28,288 bases of DNA, from positions 1 to 28,288 of the forward strand of contig UQKM01000022.1 in NCBI GenBank assembly GCA_900541685.1. The letters run 5' to 3'. This DNA is from an uncultured Collinsella sp. (GTDB taxonomy: Bacteria; Actinomycetota; Coriobacteriia; Coriobacteriales; Coriobacteriaceae). A program made the translations under genes and the position numbers. Shown in pieces: positions 23,218 to 28,288 of this stretch (the stretch's first letter is position 1; each line of letters begins with the position of its first letter). The notes beneath the pieces were generated by a model, which saw nothing but the letters and a program-made list of their open reading frames with translations, ran no database searches and was not told the DNA's origin.

Positions 23218-23269
23218 TCTCGGGTTCGGGGCGCTACGCACCGGATTGGTTGTCTGAATAAAAGAAAGT

Positions 23270-23297
23270 GAAGGCCCCTTTCGGGGCCTTCTTTTTT
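23270..23297 (+). terminator. Bidirectional terminator between the PcsB-like gene and murB
   Basis: GAAGGCCCC (23270-23278) pairs with GGGGCCTTC (23283-23291) around a TTTC loop, followed by six T on the plus strand. On the minus strand, reading out of murB, the same stem is followed by ACTTTCTTTT. Confidence 0.92.
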
Positions 23298-24258
23298 AGA
23301 GGAATTCGCCGACTCGGTGGACTTCGGGTTCGAGGTCCACGTCGAATTGGTCTTTGACGGTTGTTTGGATGTGGCGGATGAGTTCGTCGACATCGGCGGC
23401 GGTGGCGTGGTCGGCGTTGACGATGAAGCCGCAGTGCTTTTCGCTCACCTGCGCGCCGCCAATGGCGTGTCCTCGCAGGCCGGCGTCCATGATGAGCTTG
23501 CCGGCAAAGTGGCCCTCGGGGCGCTTGAAGGTGGAGCCGGCACTCGGCATGTCGAGTGGCTGCTTGTCCTCGCGGCGCTGGCGGTAGTCGTCCATGTCGG
23601 CCTTGATCATCGCGGCGTTGCCCGGGGCGAGATTGAAAGTGGCCGAAAGCACGATGAAACCGTCGTCGGCAATGCGGCTCTTGCGATAGCCCAGGTTGAG
23701 CTCATCGACATCGAACTCGATAATGCTGCCGCTACCGCGGGTGCCGTCGTCGAGCATGCGGGCGGGCTTGTAGACGCGCACGGACTCCAGCACATCGGCC
23801 ATGCAGGCGCCGTATGCTCCGGCGTTCATGTAGCAGGCACCGCCGACCGATCCGGGAATGCCCGAGATGGGCTCCATGCCGGTAAGGCCGGCCTCGGCTG
23901 CCGCGGCTGCGACATCGGAAAGCAAGGCGCCGGCTGCCGCCGTGACGTGCGTGCCGTCGACCGTAATGTCGGAGAGGCCCTCGCCCAGCGCTACGACGAC
24001 GCCGCGGATGCCCTTGTCGCCGACGAGCAAGTCGGAGCCGTTGCCCACGATGGTGAGTGGTAGATTGCAGCGATAGCAGGTATCGAGCGTGGCGACGAGG
24101 CCTTGCTCAGTATCGGGCGTGACAAAGACGTCGGCCGGACCGCCGATCTTAAACGTGGTGTGCTCGCGCATGGGCTCGCTCATCAGCACGTTGTCCTCGC
24201 CGGCAACGCCAGCGAGCGCGCACAGCAGGTCCTCGTTAAAAAAATCGTTCTCGTGCAT
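23296..24258 (-). CDS. murB: UDP-N-acetylenolpyruvoylglucosamine reductase
   Basis: The 320-residue FAD enzyme reduces UDP-GlcNAc-enolpyruvate to UDP-MurNAc in peptidoglycan synthesis. Motifs: TTFKIGGPADVF, LPLTIVGNGSDLLVGD (FAD site), GIPGSVGGACYMNAGAYG, NLGYRKSRI, the catalytic Ser region SAGSTFKRPEGHFAGKLI, and C-terminal Glu312 in LEPEVHRVGEF. The GCYMNAG-Y form and length fit the type II MurB found in Gram-positive bacteria. I chose ATG 24258 with AAGGCGG 8 bases upstream; the longer frame to 24357 adds unrelated residues. Divergent from the LacI gene; it shares no operon. The stop lies inside the terminator region. Confidence 0.95.
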   Translation of the reverse strand: MHENDFFNEDLLCALAGVAGEDNVLMSEPMREHTTFKIGGPADVFVTPDTEQGLVATLDTCYRCNLPLTIVGNGSDLLVGDKGIRGVVVALGEGLSDITVDGTHVTAAAGALLSDVAAAAAEAGLTGMEPISGIPGSVGGACYMNAGAYGACMADVLESVRVYKPARMLDDGTRGSGSIIEFDVDELNLGYRKSRIADDGFIVLSATFNLAPGNAAMIKADMDDYRQRREDKQPLDMPSAGSTFKRPEGHFAGKLIMDAGLRGHAIGGAQVSEKHCGFIVNADHATAADVDELIRHIQTTVKDQFDVDLEPEVHRVGEFL

Positions 24259-24365
24259 ACGAATATCCGCCTTTTGGTGGTCGTTGTCATCAATCGATTG
24301 CAATATACCCCACCCGGACGGATTTGGTGCGCTGGCGGCGATAAAACAGCCGTCCACCGGATTGG

Positions 24366-24406
24366 TAAAGTGTTTATCACCGAGGTAGAGGGGTAGTCGC
24401 TATACT
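24366..24406 (+). promoter_or_regulatory. lacI-type gene promoter with operator-like dyad
   Basis: TAAAGTGTTTA (24366-24376) is a near-palindrome flanked by GGT and ACC and resembles TAAACACGTTTA at 25468. TATACT at 24401-24406 is a good -10 box, 36 bases before the start; the -35 is weak. Autoregulation is likely. The gap 24259-24441 also holds the murB promoter (minus-strand TATATT at 24302-24307). Confidence 0.45.
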
Positions 24407-24441
24407 TTCAAGAGATTGCGCGTAAACCCGGAAGGAGCGAG

Positions 24442-25470
24442 ATGGCCAACAAAGTCACCCTCAAGCAGATCGCCCAGGAGGTGGGGCTTTCCCCCTCGTC
24501 GGTCTCGCTTGTTCTCAATAATCGGCCCTGTCGCATCTCGGAAGAAAACCGCAAGCTCATCAAAGAGGTCGCGGCGCGCAACCACTATGTTCCCAACCAG
24601 ATTGCGCGCAGCTTGGTCATGCGCGAGTCGCGCACGCTGGGCCTTATCGTCCCTAACATCGAGAGCCGCTTTTTTGCCTCGCTCGCCGGTAGCCTGGAAA
24701 AGCGCTGCCGCGAGGACGGCTATGCGCTCTTCATTACCAGCTCGGGCGGAAGCGCCGATGACGATCTGGAGCTGCTGCGCCAGCTGGTGACGCGCGGCGT
24801 TGATGGCGTCTTCCTGGTGGTGGGTGACGAGTTCTCCGATGACCGCGCCCTGCGCGAAGAGGTCAGCCACCTGCCCATCCCGGCCGTAATGGTCGACCGT
24901 GCCATTGAGGGGCTCGAGTGCGACAAGGTGATGTTCGACCACGAGATGGGCGGCTATATGGCCACCCGCTATCTGATCGAGCAAGGCCACCGCCGTATTG
25001 CCTGCCTGGTTAATGCCCGCCGTTCCAATACGGGTCGCAAGCGACTTGCCGGCTATGAGCGCGCGCTGCGCGAGGTTGGCCTGCCGATCGACGCGCGTTT
25101 GGAGTTTGAGAGCGAGTACTACATTCCGAGCGCATACGAGGCCTCGGAGGCAGTGCTCGCAACTGACGCCACTGCCGTGTTCGCAAGCTCGGATAACATT
25201 GCCCTCGGTTTGCTCAAGCGCTTGCACGAGATGGGGAAGAGCATCCCGGGCGATATCTCGGTGGTGAGCTATGACAACTCGGCGGCCGACGTTCTCTTTG
25301 AGCCGGCACTGACCGCGATTGAGCAGGACCCTGGTGTCCTTGCGGAGCATGCTTTTGGCTGCATGTCCAAGCGTCTTGCCGGTAGGGGCGGCAGGCGTGC
25401 CGAAGAGGTCGTTCTGGAGCCGGAGCTTATCGTTAAGGACAGCGTGCTCGAGCTTACTAAACACAACTAA
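24442..25470 (+). CDS. LacI-family transcription regulator
   Basis: The 342-residue protein has a LacI helix-turn-helix (VTLKQIAQEVGLSPSSVSLVLNN, about 5-27, with hinge region NQIARSLVMRESRTLGLIVP at 54-73) and a periplasmic-binding-protein-like sugar domain to the C-terminus (VDGVFLVVGDEF, AVMVDRAIEG, ATRYLIEQGHRRIA, GDISVVSYDNS). GGAAGGAG precedes the ATG. The next gene is phosphoketolase, and TAAAACGTTTTA-type operators lie in between and before its own gene, so it probably controls phosphoketolase and itself. The effector sugar is unknown. Confidence 0.93.
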   Translation: MANKVTLKQIAQEVGLSPSSVSLVLNNRPCRISEENRKLIKEVAARNHYVPNQIARSLVMRESRTLGLIVPNIESRFFASLAGSLEKRCREDGYALFITSSGGSADDDLELLRQLVTRGVDGVFLVVGDEFSDDRALREEVSHLPIPAVMVDRAIEGLECDKVMFDHEMGGYMATRYLIEQGHRRIACLVNARRSNTGRKRLAGYERALREVGLPIDARLEFESEYYIPSAYEASEAVLATDATAVFASSDNIALGLLKRLHEMGKSIPGDISVVSYDNSAADVLFEPALTAIEQDPGVLAEHAFGCMSKRLAGRGGRRAEEVVLEPELIVKDSVLELTKHN

Positions 25471-25616
25471 ACACGTTTACCAATTTGCAGAGACCGAATG
25501 TGGAGCACCTGTGACAATCAACGCCGCAGGTGAATGTCGCGTTTTGCTAATCGATGGGATTGATAAGGGTGGTAAAACGTTTTTTCACCATGATAAAACG
25601 TTTTAGCAAATATACT
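25468..25616 (+). promoter_or_regulatory. Phosphoketolase control region with LacI-type operators
   Basis: TAAACACGTTTA (25468-25479) begins in the lacI stop codon. TAAAACGTTTTT (25573-25584) and the perfect palindrome TAAAACGTTTTA (25594-25605) have centres 21 bases apart, two helical turns. TATACT (25611-25616) is a good -10 box, so the third palindrome lies where the -35/-10 spacer would be. The gap 25471-25674 shows no other gene. Confidence 0.7.
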
Positions 25617-25674
25617 GGTCCCAACGAAAGGTTGCCGTATTGGAGGGTGACCGCACAGCGAAGGGACATAAACA

Positions 25675-28203
25675 ATGGCTAAAACACTGGGGACGCCGTG
25701 GCAAAAGCTGGGCCACGAGGTGCCGGCTTCCGAGCTCGAGGGCGTCGACCTGTATTGGCGCGCATCGAACTATCTGTCCGTCGGTCAGATCTACCTTCGC
25801 TCTAACCCGCTAATGCGCCCCGACTTTGTCGACGAGAAAACCGGTGAGGTGCGCGACTTCGGTCGTCCGGACGTTAAGCACCGCCTGGTTGGCCACTGGG
25901 GCACCACGCCCGGCATCAACTTCCTGTTCGGTCACGTCAATCGACTGATCGCCGACCACAACCAGAATGCTATCTTCTTGATGGGCCCTGGTCACGGTGG
26001 CCCCGCCGGTACTGCTCAGTCGCTGCTCGACGGCACCTACCGCGAGATTCGCCCCGACATCACCAATGACGAGGCAGGCCTGCAGAAGTTCTTCCGCCAG
26101 TTCTCCTATCCCGGCGGCATCCCGAGCCACTTTGCGCCCGAGACGCCCGGTTCCATCCACGAGGGCGGCGAGCTTGGCTACACGCTCAGCCACGCCTACG
26201 GTGCCGTCATGGACAACCCGAGTCTGTTGGCCGTGGCCGTGGTGGGCGACGGTGAGTCCGAGACGGGCCCGCTCGCGACCTCTTGGCAGTCCAACAAGCT
26301 CGTGAACCCGGCAACCGACGGTATCGTTCTTCCGATCCTGCACCTCAACGGCTACAAGATCGCCAACCCCACCATCCTCGCCCGCGTGTCCGACGAAGAG
26401 CTCACCAAGTTCTTTGAGGGCATGGGCTATAAACCGCACTTCTTTGTCGCCGGCTTTGACGACGAGAGCCATGCGAGCATTCACGAGCGTTTCGCTGCCC
26501 TGTTTGAGCAGGTCTTTGACGAGATCTGCGACATCAAGGCCGCCGCACAGGCCCAAGCTGCCGCGGGCGAGACCGTGGTCCGCCCGGCCTATCCCATGAT
26601 CGTGTTCCGTACGCCCAAAGGTTGGACCTGCCCCAAGCAGATTGACGGCAAGAAGACCGAAGACTCCTGGCGCGCCCATCAGGTGCCGCTCGCGAGCGCC
26701 AAAGACACCCACGAGCACTTCCGCGTGCTGCGCGAGTGGCTGCGCTCCTACAAGCCCGAGGAGCTCTTTACGCCCGAGGGTCAGGTGCGCCCCGAGGTGA
26801 CGGCCTTTATGCCGACCAGCGAGCTGCGCATCGGCGCCAACCCCAACGCGAACGGCGGTAAGGTGCGTCGCGAGCTCGAGCTGCCCGATATTCATGCCCA
26901 CGAGGTCCCCGTCGACACTAATGGTCATGGCTGGGGCTCCACCGAGGCCGCCCGCGTCTTTGGTGAGTACACTGCCGACGTTCTGGCCAAGAACATGGAT
27001 GACTTCCGCATCTTTGGTCCCGACGAGACCGCGTCCAACCGTCTGCAGGCTGCCTACAAGGTGACCAAGAAGCAGTGGGACGCCGGCTTCTACGAGGACG
27101 AGGCCAACGACGAGCTGCTGGCAGGCTCCGGTAAGGTCGTCGAGCAGCTGTCCGAGCACCAATGCGAGGGCTTCCTCGAGGCCTACGTGCTCACTGGCCG
27201 TTCCGGCGTGTGGAGCTCCTACGAGAGCTTTGTCCATGTGGTCGACTCCATGGTCAACCAGCACTGCAAGTGGCTCGAGGCTACCAAGCGCGAGATTCCG
27301 TGGCGTGCCCCCATCAACGGCCTTAACATTTTGCTGTCGAGCCACGTCTGGCGTCAGGACCACAACGGTTTCTCTCACCAGGACCCCGGCTTTATCGACC
27401 TGCTGCTCAACAAGGCTAACGATACGCATATCGTGAATGCTTACTATCCGGCCGACGCCAACATGGCGCTTGCCGTGGCCGAGCGCGTCTATCAGTCCAC
27501 CGACTGCGTCAACGCCATTTTCTGTGGCAAGCAGCCCGCCCCGACTTTCCAGACGGTTGACGAGGCCTGCGCCGAGCTTGCCGAGGGTGTCGCGACGTGG
27601 GAGTGGGCATCGACCGCCGATTCGCTCGCCGAGGCCGACGTCGTGGTCGCCACGTGCGGCGACGTGCCGACGCTCGAGGCTCTGGCCGCAACCGATATGC
27701 TGCGCGAACTGGGCGTTAAGGTGTGGTTCGTCAACGTGGTCGATCTGCTCAAGATCCAAAACGTCTGCGAGAACGACCAAGCTATCAGCGATGAGCGCTG
27801 GTCCGAGCTGTTCGGCTGCGGCGAGAAGCCCGTGCTCTTCGCCTTCCACGCCTATGCCGGCACGATTCGTCGCCTGATCTGGAACCGCCCCGGCCACGAT
27901 GCCTTCCGCGTCCATGGCTACGAGGAGAAGGGCTCCACGACCACGCCGTTCGACATGCTGCGCCTGAACAACATGGACCGCTGGGCACTGGCCGCCGACG
28001 TGCTGCGCATGGTCGACGCCGATAAGTTTGCCGAGCAGATTGATAAGTGGGAGGCATTCCGCACCGAGGCCTTCGAGTTCGCGTGCGATGAGGGCTTCGA
28101 TCACCCGGCCTTCACCGACTGGGTCTGGCCCGACGCCGCAGCCGCAACCGCTGCCGACGGCGCGCTCTCCGCAACGCAGATGACCGCAGGCGACAACGAG
28201 TAG
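25675..28203 (+). CDS. xfp: Xylulose-5-phosphate/fructose-6-phosphate phosphoketolase
   Basis: The 842-residue thiamine diphosphate enzyme splits xylulose-5-phosphate or fructose-6-phosphate with phosphate into acetyl phosphate and an aldose phosphate, the key step of the bifid and heterolactic shunts. Motifs: YWRASNYLSVGQIYLRSNPL at 27-46, LVGHWGTTPGINFLFGHVNRL, the TPP motif GDGESETGPLATSW with Asp192, and NLNGYKI-type HLNGYKIANPTI. The C-terminal domain (RVHGYEEKGSTTTPFDMLRLNNMDRW) is complete. Length is within the usual 790-850. GAAGGGAC lies before the ATG. It follows the LacI gene by 204 bases and probably forms its own transcript under LacI control. Confidence 0.97.
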   Translation: MAKTLGTPWQKLGHEVPASELEGVDLYWRASNYLSVGQIYLRSNPLMRPDFVDEKTGEVRDFGRPDVKHRLVGHWGTTPGINFLFGHVNRLIADHNQNAIFLMGPGHGGPAGTAQSLLDGTYREIRPDITNDEAGLQKFFRQFSYPGGIPSHFAPETPGSIHEGGELGYTLSHAYGAVMDNPSLLAVAVVGDGESETGPLATSWQSNKLVNPATDGIVLPILHLNGYKIANPTILARVSDEELTKFFEGMGYKPHFFVAGFDDESHASIHERFAALFEQVFDEICDIKAAAQAQAAAGETVVRPAYPMIVFRTPKGWTCPKQIDGKKTEDSWRAHQVPLASAKDTHEHFRVLREWLRSYKPEELFTPEGQVRPEVTAFMPTSELRIGANPNANGGKVRRELELPDIHAHEVPVDTNGHGWGSTEAARVFGEYTADVLAKNMDDFRIFGPDETASNRLQAAYKVTKKQWDAGFYEDEANDELLAGSGKVVEQLSEHQCEGFLEAYVLTGRSGVWSSYESFVHVVDSMVNQHCKWLEATKREIPWRAPINGLNILLSSHVWRQDHNGFSHQDPGFIDLLLNKANDTHIVNAYYPADANMALAVAERVYQSTDCVNAIFCGKQPAPTFQTVDEACAELAEGVATWEWASTADSLAEADVVVATCGDVPTLEALAATDMLRELGVKVWFVNVVDLLKIQNVCENDQAISDERWSELFGCGEKPVLFAFHAYAGTIRRLIWNRPGHDAFRVHGYEEKGSTTTPFDMLRLNNMDRWALAADVLRMVDADKFAEQIDKWEAFRTEAFEFACDEGFDHPAFTDWVWPDAAAATAADGALSATQMTAGDNE

Positions 28204-28257
28204 GTAGGCATCCGGGACGGCCTCGCGCTGGGGCCCTGCCCGGCGGGGTGGCCTTGC

Positions 28258-28288
28258 TCCGGGAAGTGGGCTTCGCGAACTTCCCGGA
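28258..28288 (+). terminator. Probable terminator stem after xfp (cut by window edge)
   Basis: TCCGGGAAGT (28258-28267) pairs perfectly with ACTTCCCGGA (28279-28288), the last bases of the window. A T-run, if present, lies outside. It is 55 bases past the xfp stop. Confidence 0.55.

Noticed and set aside
25810..28104. A 764-residue minus-strand open frame opposite phosphoketolase
   Set aside because: Long antisense frames are expected in GC-rich genes with this codon use. The plus-strand frame has all phosphoketolase motifs, and the antisense frame has none.

Overview
This 28.3 kb window looks like ordinary chromosome of a GC-rich anaerobic actinobacterium of the class Coriobacteriia, most probably Collinsella or a close relative. 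That assignment is inference from gene content (phosphoketolase, Tat-type lipoproteins, PcsB-like coiled-coil hydrolase, maltodextrin genes), codon use and intergenic repeats; no rRNA or marker gene proves it. No phage, plasmid, CRISPR array or complete transposon is visible, but the intergenic spaces are rich in structured repeats.

Layout. 1-464: part of a dispersed hairpin element, then a sigma70-type promoter, a short Ile/Val-rich leader peptide and an attenuator-like terminator ahead of a CstA-family transporter gene (465-2354). 2538-4721: an orphan protein with a winged-helix-like N-terminus, a long charged linker and a JetD-like (DUF2220/TOPRIM) C-terminus. 4722-5596: gene-free but repeat-rich, with a second copy of the hairpin element, a 230-bp MITE-like unit, a REP-like palindrome and tRNA-like duplications, ending at tRNA-Gln(TTG) on the minus strand. 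5710-7780 (minus): a peptidoglycan-binding-domain protein and a polyprenyl diphosphate synthase.

7896-20320 is a maltose/maltodextrin region. It holds a PTS EIICB fused to a HAD phosphatase (minus), a divergent GntR/UTRA regulator, a Tat-lipoprotein binding protein with two permeases and an MsmK/MalK-type ATPase (plus), then convergent glycogen/maltodextrin phosphorylase and 4-alpha-glucanotransferase (minus, malQ upstream of glgP). A 12-bp palindrome close to TTGTTTAAACAA occurs in the three control regions (PTS/gntR, binding protein, malQ-glgP), which suggests one GntR regulon. Between the convergent ATPase and phosphorylase genes lies a regular array of three 57-nt inverted-repeat units at an 80-81 bp period.

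20541-28203: galE (minus), a secreted PcsB/CwlO-like peptidoglycan hydrolase (plus) followed by the third copy of the hairpin element, murB (minus), a LacI regulator and phosphoketolase (plus), with LacI-type operators around the last two. Taken together the genes import alpha-glucans, cut them to glucose-1-phosphate and glucose, and feed galactose/UDP-sugar, cell-wall and phosphoketolase metabolism.

The most unusual items are the EIICB-HAD fusion, the hairpin element whose 32-33 bp arms pair perfectly although their sequence differs between copies, the three-unit inverted-repeat array, the orphan JetD-like protein and the putative cstA attenuator.
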